Assembly: GCA_903900155.1 (NCBI GenBank)
Contig: CAIUMD010000078.1
Coordinates: 1-34,804, forward strand
DNA: 34,804 nt
Reading direction: 5' to 3'
Origin: an uncultured Caulobacterales bacterium
GTDB taxonomy: Bacteria; Pseudomonadota; Alphaproteobacteria; Caulobacterales; Caulobacteraceae
Made by a program: the position numbers and the translations under genes. The notes beneath the pieces are model-generated. The model was given only the letters and a program-made list of their open reading frames with translations, was not told the DNA's origin and did not search any database. Each line of letters begins with the position of its first letter. Position 1 is the stretch's first letter. This document shows positions 15,331 through 22,873 of this stretch, in pieces.

Positions 15331-16373
15331 TAGGCGGCGTCCAGCGCCCGCAGCCAGTCCGACAGGTCGCCGCTGGCGGCCTGCTGCACGCTGGCCCGGG
15401 CGGCGGCCGTCGCCCCCTGCCCGCGCGCTTCGCCCGGCGTCATGCCAAAGCGGCTCTTGAAGGCCCGGCTGAAGCTGGACCACACGGTAAAGCCATAGCG
15501 CTCGGCCACCTGGGCCATGCCTTGCGACTGCGCCGGGTCCGACAGGGCCTCGAACACCCGGCGCAGGCGACGGTTGCGGATGTGCTCGCTGACCCCGCCC
15601 AGCGGCGCGAACAGGCGATAGAGCGAGGCCCGCGAGACCCCGAACCGGCGGCACAGGAGTTCGGCGTCCAGGTCCGGATCGTGCAGATTGGCGTCGATGA
15701 AGCGGCGCAGGCGAGCCCGCTGGGTCTCGGCCGCCGCCCGGCGGGTGTCCTCGCCGCGATGGCCCAGGGTCAGGCCGGCCAGCAGGTCGGTGGTGGCCCG
15801 GCCAACGCCATAGGCCTCCTCGGGCGCGAGGTCGGGGGCCACGCGCATCAGGCTCTCGGCGTGCGAACGCAAGAGCTGCGCCCCGGCGCTCTCACGGCGC
15901 AGGACCAGGCCGTGCAGCGGGTCCAGGTCGATGTCACGGGCGTCGAAGGCGTCGCGCGGCAAGGCCAGGTTGATGTTGGTGCAATGGGCGGTCTGCGACG
16001 CGAAGGTGCGGGTCAGGTCCAGCAGGCAGACGTCACCCGTCCGCGCGACGGTCTCGTCGCCGCCGGTGGAGCTGCCAGTGGAGCGGACGTCCTCGCCCTC
16101 GACGATGATCTGCACCAGGACCAGCTCCAGCCCCGTGGCGGCGATCTTGCGGCCGTCTCGGCCATAGCCGAACACGCCGCCGCTCATATGCGCCTGGCCC
16201 AGCACCAGCGGGCCGATGTTGAAGCTGTTGATGCCCAGATCCGGGCCACGCTCGCCAGCGTCGCCCAGGCGGGTGTCGAACACCGGAGCGATGGCCTCGG
16301 CATAGGCGTGCGCGCCCTCGCGGCCCGGCGTGATCCGGGTGCCGGCCTGGAACTGGGGCAGCGAAGACGGCAT
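15330..16373 (-). CDS. AraC family transcriptional regulator
   Basis: 347 residues if started at ATG 16373 (MPSSLPQFQAGT). An ATG at 16475 (MNLRLR) would add 34 Arg-rich residues. Neither has a ribosome site, so the start is uncertain. The N-terminal half looks like the AraC_binding_2 cupin-type sensor (ELVLVQIIVEGE, TGDVCLLDLTRTF). The C-terminal 100 residues form the two HTH motifs: CRRFGVSRASLYRLFAPLGG and MAQVAERYGFTVWSSFSRAF, followed by FKSRFGMTPGEAR. Its effector and targets are unknown. It is convergent with kefC, and its stop codon touches the palindrome at 15293-15330. Confidence 0.88.
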   Translation of the reverse strand: MPSSLPQFQAGTRITPGREGAHAYAEAIAPVFDTRLGDAGERGPDLGINSFNIGPLVLGQAHMSGGVFGYGRDGRKIAATGLELVLVQIIVEGEDVRSTGSSTGGDETVARTGDVCLLDLTRTFASQTAHCTNINLALPRDAFDARDIDLDPLHGLVLRRESAGAQLLRSHAESLMRVAPDLAPEEAYGVGRATTDLLAGLTLGHRGEDTRRAAAETQRARLRRFIDANLHDPDLDAELLCRRFGVSRASLYRLFAPLGGVSEHIRNRRLRRVFEALSDPAQSQGMAQVAERYGFTVWSSFSRAFKSRFGMTPGEARGQGATAAARASVQQAASGDLSDWLRALDAA

Positions 16374-16699
16374 GCGGCGACTCGGACCAACGACAGGCAA
16401 GCCGCAAGCCAGACCCCGAAAGACGGGGATCGTCAACGCCCTGGAATAACGACGTGCGCGGAGTCTCAGATTCATGACCGCCCGTCTCAAAGGCGGGCGC
16501 CGCCGTTGCTCCGTCCCCGGCCGGGTTCTACGGGGTCGGCGTGGCGCGAGGCTGACGCATCCATTCCCTTGGCGGCGTTCTCGCGTCGAGCGGATCGGTC
16601 CGGTCGGCCCTCCGGTGGGGATATGGCGCGGCCGGACCACCGCGTGAAAAAGCCCAAACCTATAGCGACGCGTGACCCCGCCGGTCCCGCGTCGCTTCT
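16374..16699. other. Intergenic region, araC promoter side
   Basis: Non-coding as far as I can see. It holds the upstream region of the AraC-type gene (with a GCCCG..GCGGGC hairpin near 16480-16500) and a strong hairpin at 16664-16696. No convincing gene is seen on either strand; open frames here are GC-driven. Confidence 0.5.
16664..16696 (-). terminator. Terminator-like hairpin after the disrupted frame
   Basis: AGCGACGCG (16664-16672) pairs with CGCGTCGCT (16688-16696), with an inner GACC/GGTC. On the minus strand a T-rich stretch (TTTGGGCTTTTTC) follows some 5 bases later. It lies 4 bases past the stop at 16700, closing the desaturase transcript. Confidence 0.6.
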
Positions 16700-16959
16700 T
16701 TATTCGGCCGCCTGCAGTTCGGGAGCCGTCGGCGATCGGAACGCCTCGACGAACGGCGTGGCCAATCCGCCGGTCAGGCTGTGCGGATCGGCGGCGACGG
16801 CCCCGAACATCAGGTCCCTGGGCCGCTCGCCGGGGATGTGCAGCGTGCCGAACATCCGGCGCCGGCCAGCCAGGCGGCCAGCCGATGGGCGGCGCCGGCG
16901 AAATCGATCACATGTCCGGCCGTCGCCACGTCCGAAAAGTCCCCGTTGAGGAGACCCTC
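16700..16959 (-). pseudogene. Disrupted small protein gene downstream of the desaturase
   Basis: Two coding-like stretches in different frames on the minus strand. The upstream one reads EGLLNGDFSDVATAGHVIDF then AGAAHRLAAWLAG. The downstream one reads MFGTLHIPGERPRDLMFGAV, continues through DPHSLTGGLATPFVEAF and ends PELQAAE at a TAA (16700-16702). Both have strong G/C bias at third positions, which the alternative frames lack. They would join with a one-base deletion or two-base insertion near 16856. AAGGAGG (16956-16962) resembles a ribosome site, but no suitable start follows closely, so the 5' end may also be lost. I do not recognise the family. It could be a decayed gene or a sequencing error. 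Confidence 0.5.
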
Positions 16960-16985
16960 CTTACACGCCGCCCCTCAACTCCCGC

Positions 16986-18032
16986 TTAATGGGCTGGCTG
17001 ATCGATCGGCGTCTTGCGGCCGACGCGGCGGAAGAGGTCGGCCAGAGCCTCGAACAGGCCCCTCTCGGACGCGCGGTGATAGATCGAGTCCGCCGCGAAA
17101 GCTTCGGTCAGACGCGCGTGAGCCTTGCCCAGGTTATGGTACGGCAGGCGCGGCAGCAGGTGGTGCAGGGCGTGGTAGCGCAGGCCGACCGGGGCCCACA
17201 GCGCCGACGCCAGGTTCGGCGGCGGCACGTTGACCGAGTCCAGGAACTGCTCGTCCAGGGTCATCTTGCCGCCGTCATTGTCCCAGTGGTGGGCGACCAG
17301 GGTGCGGGCCTGGTTGACGAAGGTGGCGACGGCGAAGATGGCCAGGCCGGTCAGCACGAAACGCAGCGGCAGCCAGCCCATGACCGTGGCGGCGATCACC
17401 GCCCACGACCACAGCCAGCAGGCCACGTCCTGGGCGATCCAGCCGGCGCGCCAGCGGTGCAGGTCCTCGCGCACGAAGTCGGGATTGATCATCAGGGCCG
17501 ACAGCTTGGCGCGCACATAGACCCGTAGCGGCGGGACCACGAACGACAGCGGGATCAGGATCGCCGAGCGCAGGATCACGCCCAGCGGGGCCAGCAGGGC
17601 CACGAACAGGAACACCGCCAGCTTCAGCGGCGTGAAGCGCGACAGCGGCAGGTATTCCGGGTCCAGCGCCGTGCCGAAGCGGTCCTTGATGTGGTGGATG
17701 TTGTGCACGCCCTCGTACATGAGGGAGGGCGTCATCAGCGGCATGCCGACCAAGATGTTCCAGCCCGCCAGGAAGCCCGGCGTCTCGTCGGCCCGCAGGT
17801 GGGTCAGTTCGTGGATGAAGGACAGGGCGCGGTAGAGGGCCAGCACGCTGACCAGGCCGGCGACCAGGCCGAGGGCCAGATTGCCCGTCGTCGCGGCGAC
17901 GAACAGGCCGCCCCACATCAGGGCGACCGAGATCACCAGGTCGATCCAATAGACGGCCGCGTTCGGCGTCATCAGGTCCTCGGTCAGGCCATAGGCCTGC
18001 TTGGTCAGACTGATTTCGCTCGCTTTCGTCAC
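16986..18032 (-). CDS. Membrane fatty acid desaturase
   Basis: 348 residues from GTG at 18032 (GAGG about 6 bases upstream); an in-frame TTG at 18056 or ATG at 17972 are alternatives. It carries the three histidine boxes that bind the di-iron centre: HELTH (about 74-78), HNIHH (about 110-114) and HALHH (about 287-291), with hydrophobic pairs between them, as in PF00487. It should introduce a double bond into an acyl chain at the inner membrane using O2 and electrons from a partner. Regiospecificity cannot be read. An unusual hairpin (18054-18078) lies directly upstream, and a disrupted small frame follows the stop. Confidence 0.88.
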   Translation of the reverse strand: MTKASEISLTKQAYGLTEDLMTPNAAVYWIDLVISVALMWGGLFVAATTGNLALGLVAGLVSVLALYRALSFIHELTHLRADETPGFLAGWNILVGMPLMTPSLMYEGVHNIHHIKDRFGTALDPEYLPLSRFTPLKLAVFLFVALLAPLGVILRSAILIPLSFVVPPLRVYVRAKLSALMINPDFVREDLHRWRAGWIAQDVACWLWSWAVIAATVMGWLPLRFVLTGLAIFAVATFVNQARTLVAHHWDNDGGKMTLDEQFLDSVNVPPPNLASALWAPVGLRYHALHHLLPRLPYHNLGKAHARLTEAFAADSIYHRASERGLFEALADLFRRVGRKTPIDQPAH

Positions 18033-18053
18033 TTCAAGCCTCGCGCACGACGT

Positions 18054-18078
18054 CAAAGCCCGTCATCGACGGGCTTTG
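18054..18078 (-). promoter_or_regulatory. 11-bp hairpin in the desaturase leader
   Basis: CAAAGCCCGTC and its exact complement GACGGGCTTTG with a three-base loop. It ends 22 bases before the GTG start (and overlaps the alternative TTG). It could be the end of an upstream terminator or a translation-control element. Confidence 0.5.
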
Positions 18079-18091
18079 GCTTCTAATAGCC

Positions 18092-18140
18092 GGGGCGTGG
18101 CGATCGCCGAAACCGCATACGCTTTCGGCTGCCACGCCCC
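18092..18140. repeat. Two-tier hairpin upstream of the desaturase
   Basis: Outer stem GGGGCGTGGC (18092-18101) with GCCACGCCCC (18131-18140); inner stem GCCGAAA (18106-18112) with TTTCGGC (18123-18129). A strong foldback in the gap between ompA-type and desaturase genes, possibly the terminator of the former. Confidence 0.6.
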
Positions 18141-18223
18141 CCGAAGTCCGACGAATTGGCGACGGCGCGAGGGAAAAGCAACCGTTTGTCTGCTCGTAAG
18201 GGCGAGAGGTCGCACCTTAAAGA

Positions 18224-18271
18224 CCCTCTCCCCAAGGGAGAGGTGTCGGCTCGAAGAGACGACGGAGAGGG
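18224..18271 (+). repeat. Family F palindrome, copy F1
   Basis: CTCTCCC-CAA-GGGAGAG hairpin, then a GTCG..CGAC mini-hairpin, then a third arm GGAGAGGG that could replace the second as partner. It is followed by copy F2 in opposite orientation. Confidence 0.6.
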
Positions 18272-18290
18272 AAGAGGCCGGCTCGCCCGT

Positions 18291-18333
18291 CCTTCCCCCT
18301 CCGGCCTTCGGCCGCCTCCCCCGCTGGGGGAGG
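18291..18333 (-). repeat. Family F palindrome, copy F2
   Basis: TTCCCCC arm, GGCC-TTC-GGCC mini-hairpin, then CCTCCCCC-GCT-GGGGGAGG hairpin. It ends 4 bases before the stop of the OmpA-type gene. Confidence 0.65.
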
Positions 18334-18336
18334 ATC

Positions 18337-19005
18337 TTACGTCAGCGGCCGCAGGATGATCTCGACCCGGCGGTTCTGGGCGCGGCCGGCGGCGGTGGCG
18401 TTGTCGGCGATCGGCTGGCGCGAGCCCATGCCGGCCACGAACACGCGGTCGGGCATCACCCGGCCCTGACGGGTCAGGTAGTCGGCCACGGCGCTGGCGC
18501 GGCGCTCCGACAGGCCCTGGTTGTAGTCGGCGCCGCCGCTCGAGTCGGCGTGTCCCACCACGTCGATCGTGGTCTGCGGATAGGCGTTCAGCGTGCGGGC
18601 CACGTCGTCCAGCACGCGGGTGAACTGCGGCTGCACGTCCGACCTGTCGACGGCGAACGTCACGTCGCTGGGCATGACCAGCACGATCTGGTCGCCGTTG
18701 CGGCGGATCATCACGCCCGAGGTTTCCAGGCTGCGACGCAGGTCGGCCTGCTGGCGGTCCATGTAGTTGCCGGCCGCGCCGCCGGCCAGCGCGCCGATGC
18801 CCGCGCCGATCAGCGCGTTCTTGCGGCCCTGCTCGCCCTTGTTGGTGTTGGTCAGGTAGCCCAGCAGCGCGCCGCCCGCCGCGCCGGCCAGCACGCCGGT
18901 CCCGGTGTTGTTGCGGACCGGCATGCCCGTATAGGGATCGGTCGTCGTGCAGGCGGCCAGCGCGCAGGCGCTCACCAGCATGGCCGTCAAAGCAGTCTTG
19001 CGCAT
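18337..19005 (-). CDS. OmpA-family lipoprotein with glycine-zipper region
   Basis: 222 residues. MRKTALTAMLVSACALAAC is a lipoprotein signal with lipobox LAAC. Residues 36-80 are rich in GxxxG/Ala repeats (GVLAGAAGGALLGY, ALIGAGIGALAGGAAG), a glycine-zipper pattern. The C-terminal half is an OmpA peptidoglycan-binding domain with TIDVVGHADSSGGADYNQGL and SERRASAVADYL, ending GRAQNRRVEIIL. The protein should be anchored in the outer membrane and tether it to the wall, like the YiaD group. It is divergent from the 2OG oxygenase gene. An FNR-like dyad lies 12 bases upstream of its start. The 3' end abuts family F repeats. Confidence 0.9.
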   Translation of the reverse strand: MRKTALTAMLVSACALAACTTTDPYTGMPVRNNTGTGVLAGAAGGALLGYLTNTNKGEQGRKNALIGAGIGALAGGAAGNYMDRQQADLRRSLETSGVMIRRNGDQIVLVMPSDVTFAVDRSDVQPQFTRVLDDVARTLNAYPQTTIDVVGHADSSGGADYNQGLSERRASAVADYLTRQGRVMPDRVFVAGMGSRQPIADNATAAGRAQNRRVEIILRPLT

Positions 19006-19016
19006 CCTACGCCCCT

Positions 19017-19030
19017 TTGCTGTAGATCAA
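19017..19030. promoter_or_regulatory. FNR/FixK-like dyad
   Basis: TTGCT-GTAG-ATCAA matches nine of the ten fixed bases of TTGAT-N4-ATCAA. It is 12 bases upstream of the OmpA-type gene start (minus strand) and about 100 bases upstream of the oxygenase (plus strand). The site would fit activation of the oxygenase or blocking of the lipoprotein gene. Confidence 0.35.
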
Positions 19031-19130
19031 GGTCAAACGGGCAAACGCCCTTCTTATGGTCAAGTTCCAATACCGCGCCTGACGCCAGGATGAACGGCCT
19101 TCGTTTCGTCCCGGCGACGGTGTAGTAAGA

Positions 19131-20096
19131 ATGAGCTTACTAATTCCAAGGCAGCCAGAAGTGTCCACGTCCGCCATCGATCCGATCTCGTTCACCCTCT
19201 ACAGCAAGGACTTCCCGCGCTTCGCCCAGGAGCTGGGCGCCTCGTTCGAGCGCTACGGCTTCGCCGTGCTGTCGGAGTATGACATCCCGCAGGACCGCAT
19301 CGACGCGGCCATCGCCGACACCAAGGCCTTCTTCGCCCTGCCCGAAGAGACCAAGACGCAATATGCCGGGGTCAAGGGCGGCGCGCGCGGCTACATCCCG
19401 TTCGGCGTCGAGACCGCCAAGGGCGCCGCGCACCACGACCTGAAGGAATTCTGGCACATGGGCCGCGAGCTGCCGCCCGGCCACCGCTTCCGCGCCACCA
19501 TGGCCGACAATGTCTGGCCGGCCGAGATCCCGGCCTTCAAACACGACGTCAGCTGGTTCTACAACGCGCTCGACACCATGGGCGGCAAGGTGCTGGAGGC
19601 GATCGCCGCCTACTTGAAGCTGGACCGCGACTTCTTCAAGCCGACCGTCGAGAACGGCAATTCGGTGCTGCGCCTGCTGCACTATCCGCCGATCCCGCTG
19701 GACGTCACCGGCGTGCGCGCCGGCGCCCACGGCGACATCAACACCATCACCCTCTTGATGGGCGCGGAAGAAGGCGGCCTGGAGCTCTTGGACCGCAACG
19801 GCGACTGGTTGCCGATCAACCCGCCCCCGGGCTGCATCGTCATCAATATCGGCGACATGCTGGAGCGCCTGACCAACCACGTCCTGCCCTCGACCATCCA
19901 CCGCGTGCAGAACCCGCCGCCCGAGCGTCGCCACCTGCCGCGCTACTCGACGCCGTTCTTCCTGCACTTCGCGTCGGACTACGAGATCAAGACGCTGCCC
20001 AACTGCATCACGCCCGAGAACCCGGACCGCTATCCGGAGTCGATCACCGCCGACGAATTCCTCCAGCAGCGCCTGCGAGAGATCAAACTGGCCTAA
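19131..20096 (+). CDS. 2-oxoglutarate/Fe(II) oxygenase, isopenicillin N synthase-like
   Basis: 321 residues. It has the N-terminal DIOX_N-type region (SFERYGFAVLSEYDIP, FFALPEETK) and the C-terminal 2OG-FeII_Oxy domain with the iron ligands His200 and Asp202 (GAHGDINTITLL) and His257 (STIHRVQNP). The co-substrate anchor Arg271-x-Ser273 (RYSTPFFLHF) is also present. All catalytic residues are present, so it should be active. Bacterial members hydroxylate or desaturate small molecules; the substrate is not predictable. A GTG at 19161 (after PRQPE) is an alternative start. It is divergent from the OmpA-type gene. Confidence 0.88.
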   Translation: MSLLIPRQPEVSTSAIDPISFTLYSKDFPRFAQELGASFERYGFAVLSEYDIPQDRIDAAIADTKAFFALPEETKTQYAGVKGGARGYIPFGVETAKGAAHHDLKEFWHMGRELPPGHRFRATMADNVWPAEIPAFKHDVSWFYNALDTMGGKVLEAIAAYLKLDRDFFKPTVENGNSVLRLLHYPPIPLDVTGVRAGAHGDINTITLLMGAEEGGLELLDRNGDWLPINPPPGCIVINIGDMLERLTNHVLPSTIHRVQNPPPERRHLPRYSTPFFLHFASDYEIKTLPNCITPENPDRYPESITADEFLQQRLREIKLA

Positions 20097-20143
20097 AGGG
20101 CCTCTCAGCCTCCGGAAGAGGATTGCGCGCTCGCCCCGGCGCC

Positions 20144-20518
20144 ATGGTCGCGGGCGCGGAGATCCCGGCCTTTGGCCTGGGCGGCTTCTATGTCGCGGTG
20201 CGCAGCTTCGAGGCGCCGCCGCCGGGCGTTGACCGGCTCTTCTTCGCGATTTTCTTCAACACCCTCTATCTGGCCGTCGTGACGCTGCTGGTCGTGTTGG
20301 CCTTGTCGAGCCGGGGCGCAGGCCAACCGCTGCGGCGAGCCTGCGCGCCTCCGGGCTATTTAGCGATCCGCAGCGCCGAGATCTCCTGGGCGATCGACTT
20401 GAAGGTCGTCTTCAGCTCCGAACCGGTCGCCGGGAAGAAGACGTTCTCGGCCTTGCTCGCGCAGTACTGCAGCATGCTCTTGGCGTCGGCGTCGTTGACG
20501 TCGAAACCGACCGTGTAG
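20144..20518 (+). CDS. Possible small membrane protein overlapping tadG antisense
   Basis: Plus-strand frame following the oxygenase, from ATG 20144 (or TTG 20123 just after GGAAGAGG). Its first 65 residues look protein-like: a FGLGGFYVAVRSFEAPPPGV segment, then one strong membrane helix (LFFAIFFNTLYLAVVTLLVV). From 20356 it runs antisense to the tadG-like gene, where coding character may only be a shadow, so the real end may be nearer 20350. I do not recognise it. It could be a truncated remnant. Confidence 0.25.
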   Translation: MVAGAEIPAFGLGGFYVAVRSFEAPPPGVDRLFFAIFFNTLYLAVVTLLVVLALSSRGAGQPLRRACAPPGYLAIRSAEISWAIDLKVVFSSEPVAGKKTFSALLAQYCSMLLASASLTSKPTV

Positions 20519-21978
20519 ATGGTCAGGCCGTACTTGGTCTTCTTCATCTCGTCGCACATCTTCTTGGTCTGCGAGAAGGGGTCGCCGTTGGTGGCGTTGC
20601 AGTTGATGTGGTCGGCGTTGCTGCCGCTGCCGCTGCCGGCGTCCCTGGCGATGACGCCGTTGCAGTACGGCGTGTTGAACGCGCCGTCGGTCATCAGCAC
20701 CACGACCTTCATCAGGTCCTTGGTCAGGTAGGCGGCGGGGCGCTGCGAGGCGTTGGGCCACATGTAGCCGAAGCTCGGCGAGACCATGTACCAGCCCCAG
20801 GCGAAGCCGATCTGGCCGGCGGTCGAGCCGCCGACCGCCAGGGCGTTGATCTGGGACTTCAGCGCGGTCTTGTCGCTGGACAGCGGCGTGATGGTCGCGG
20901 TCGGACAGGGGTTGGCCGAATTGCTGTCGTCCTTGGTCGTCGGATAGTTGGTCCCGACCAGCGCGGTGCTGGGCGCGACGTCGGTATAGGCGTTCGCACC
21001 GGTCCGCTCGCTGACGCAGGTGCTGAGGTCGCGCTCCTCGGCGGTGCCGCTGGCGCTGGTGAAGGCCAGGACCTTGCAGCCCGGATTGGTGCTCCTCTCG
21101 CAGGTGGCCAGGCCGCCCGAGCTGTAGGCGTTGGTGTTCGAGGTGTTGGCGTCGATCGTGAACGTGTTCGTCGTCACCGACTTCACATTGTAGGTCTTGC
21201 CGTTCAGCGCGGTCATGCCCACGACGCCCGAGAACGAGATCTGGTCGCCCGTGATGAAGCCGTGGCCGTTCGAAGTCACCACCGCCTGGTTGGCCTTGGT
21301 GACGCCGGAGATCACGCGCGCGGGCACCGGCCCACGGGCGACGTCGGCATAGCTGCCGACATTGACGCCGACCGAATACGGCACGATCGCCACCTTCGAA
21401 TAGAACGGCGCCTGGACGTCGCGGACGATGATGTCCACCAGGTCGGACGAGGCCGTCTTCAGGTCGGTGATCCGTGAGCCGGACATCGAGCCGGTGATGT
21501 CCAGCACCACGGCCACTTCCAGGTCCTTGGACGAGCGCACGACGTCCGACGTCGCCACGACGTCGAAATTGGCCCCGGTCCACAGGTTGGCGATGATCGG
21601 CTTCAGCGTGCCCGAAGCCGTGCCGATCACGTGGTTGGTCGCGCCGTTTTTGAAGCTGGCGTTCGAGGCGGTCAGGCCCAGGTTCAGGCCGGCGATCTCG
21701 GCCACGAAGGCCGGGTCGCCGATCGCTTCCAGCTCGGCGTCGGTCGTGGCGGTCGAGCGGGCGGCCATCAGGGTGGCGGCGTCCAGGGCGTCCTGCATCT
21801 GGCGGCGCTGCAGGCCGATGCGACCCAGGTCCACCAGGGCGAAGACCAGCACCGATAGCGGGATGGCCAGCAGGGCGAACTGCACGGCGATCGCGCCGCG
21901 CTGGTCGCGCCGCAAACGGCCGCCAAAGGCGCTGGCGCCTTGGCTCAGGCGTCGGATGAGACGGCTCAGGGTCGACAT
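20356..21978 (-). CDS. TadG-like protein: TadE/G N-terminus, vWA domain with FCCH-like insertion
   Basis: 540 residues from ATG at 21978; the frame extends 18 codons upstream without a convincing start. Residues 23-52 form the TadE/G signature (RRDQRGAIAVQFALLAIPLS then a membrane helix and LGRIGLQRRQMQDALDAATL). A vWA domain begins at about 152 with MIDAS motif DITGSMS (160-166) and resumes later with VVVLMTDGAFN. Between them, about 222-292, lies a segment with VTSNGHGF, ISFSGVVGMTALNG and TNTFTI, which resembles the FCCH-type domains of phage tail proteins. Such proteins anchor in the inner membrane with the bulk outside and are linked to Flp/Tad pili. No other tad gene is nearby. Confidence 0.85.
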   Translation of the reverse strand: MSTLSRLIRRLSQGASAFGGRLRRDQRGAIAVQFALLAIPLSVLVFALVDLGRIGLQRRQMQDALDAATLMAARSTATTDAELEAIGDPAFVAEIAGLNLGLTASNASFKNGATNHVIGTASGTLKPIIANLWTGANFDVVATSDVVRSSKDLEVAVVLDITGSMSGSRITDLKTASSDLVDIIVRDVQAPFYSKVAIVPYSVGVNVGSYADVARGPVPARVISGVTKANQAVVTSNGHGFITGDQISFSGVVGMTALNGKTYNVKSVTTNTFTIDANTSNTNAYSSGGLATCERSTNPGCKVLAFTSASGTAEERDLSTCVSERTGANAYTDVAPSTALVGTNYPTTKDDSNSANPCPTATITPLSSDKTALKSQINALAVGGSTAGQIGFAWGWYMVSPSFGYMWPNASQRPAAYLTKDLMKVVVLMTDGAFNTPYCNGVIARDAGSGSGSNADHINCNATNGDPFSQTKKMCDEMKKTKYGLTIYTVGFDVNDADAKSMLQYCASKAENVFFPATGSELKTTFKSIAQEISALRIAK

Positions 21979-22068
21979 GGGCGGATCCGGACGAGGTTTT
22001 TCGACCTGAATGTCGCCCAGGAGGGTGAACAAGCCGGAAATGAGGTTGGTGAACGGCCACGCTCGCCC

Positions 22069-22107
22069 CCCTCGACTCTGGCCCTCGACTCTGGCCTTCG
22101 ACTCTCG
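22069..22107. repeat. 13-bp tandem repeat, three units
   Basis: CCCTCGACTCTGG occurs twice exactly (22069-22081, 22082-22094) and a third time with changes (22095-22107, CCTTCGACTCTCG). It ends 25 bases before trmD in the divergent gap, so it may lie in its promoter or leader. Confidence 0.85.
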
Positions 22108-22132
22108 GCGCGCCTGCGGCTAAACAGCGCCC

Positions 22133-22870
22133 ATGCCGTTCACCGCCACCGTCCTGACCATGTTCCCCGAGGCCTTTCCCGGCCCGCTCGGCGTCTCGAT
22201 GATCGGGACCGCCTGGAAGGAACAGGACCTGTGGCGTTTGGAAACGCTGGACATTCGGGCCTTTTCCAAGGATAAGCGCGGCTTCCTCGACGACACCCCC
22301 GCGGGTGGCGGCGCGGGAGCCGTGCTCAAAGCGGACGTTATCGCCTCGGCGCTCGATAGTCTCGAGCTGGGCGGACGGCCGCTTTTGTACATGAGCGCCC
22401 GGGGCAGGCCCCTGACCCAGGCGCGCGTTCGTGAATGGTCCAAGACGCCTGGCGTCGTGGTGCTGTGCGGCCGCTTCGAGGGGGTGGACCAGCGGGTGCT
22501 CGACGCCCGCGGGTTCGAGGAGGTCTCGGTCGGAGACGCGGTCCTTGCCGGTGGCGAGGCGGCGGCGATGGTCGTGATCGAGGCGTGCGTTCGACTGGCC
22601 CCGGGTGTGCTGGGGAATATCGAGAGCACGCTGGAGGAAAGCTTCGAGGACGGCCTCCTGGAGCATCCGCAGTACACCAGGCCGCGGACGTTCGAAGGAC
22701 GGGATATCCCCGAGGTGCTGCTGTCGGGCGATCACAAGCGGATCGCTCAGTGGCGGTCCAGTATGCGTGAAGAGACGACTCGCGAGCGGCGACCCGACCT
22801 CTGGGAAACGCATCTCGCCAATCAACAGGCAAAAGGCGGCCCGAAAACGGGTAAGCCCAAAGGAGAATAG
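22133..22870 (+). CDS. trmD: tRNA (guanine-N1-)-methyltransferase
   Basis: 245 residues. TrmD knot fold: [20 protein letters not shown], the [17 protein letters not shown] loop, [11 protein letters not shown] and the SAM-binding [20 protein letters not shown]. The [16 protein letters not shown] segment near the end carries residues used in catalysis. It methylates G37 of tRNAs reading CNN and UNN-type codons, preventing frameshifts. The rplS ribosome site lies within its final codons (AAAGGAGAATAG), so the two are co-transcribed. The usual upstream partners rpsP and rimM are absent here; a TadG-type gene is divergent instead. Confidence 0.97.
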   Translation: MPFTATVLTMFPEAFPGPLGVSMIGTAWKEQDLWRLETLDIRAFSKDKRGFLDDTPAGGGAGAVLKADVIASALDSLELGGRPLLYMSARGRPLTQARVREWSKTPGVVVLCGRFEGVDQRVLDARGFEEVSVGDAVLAGGEAAAMVVIEACVRLAPGVLGNIESTLEESFEDGLLEHPQYTRPRTFEGRDIPEVLLSGDHKRIAQWRSSMREETTRERRPDLWETHLANQQAKGGPKTGKPKGE

Positions 22871-22873
22871 ACC

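Noticed and set aside
22069..22107. Tandem repeat read as a triple operator
   Set aside because: The unit is not palindromic and matches no known binding site, so it is listed only as a repeat.
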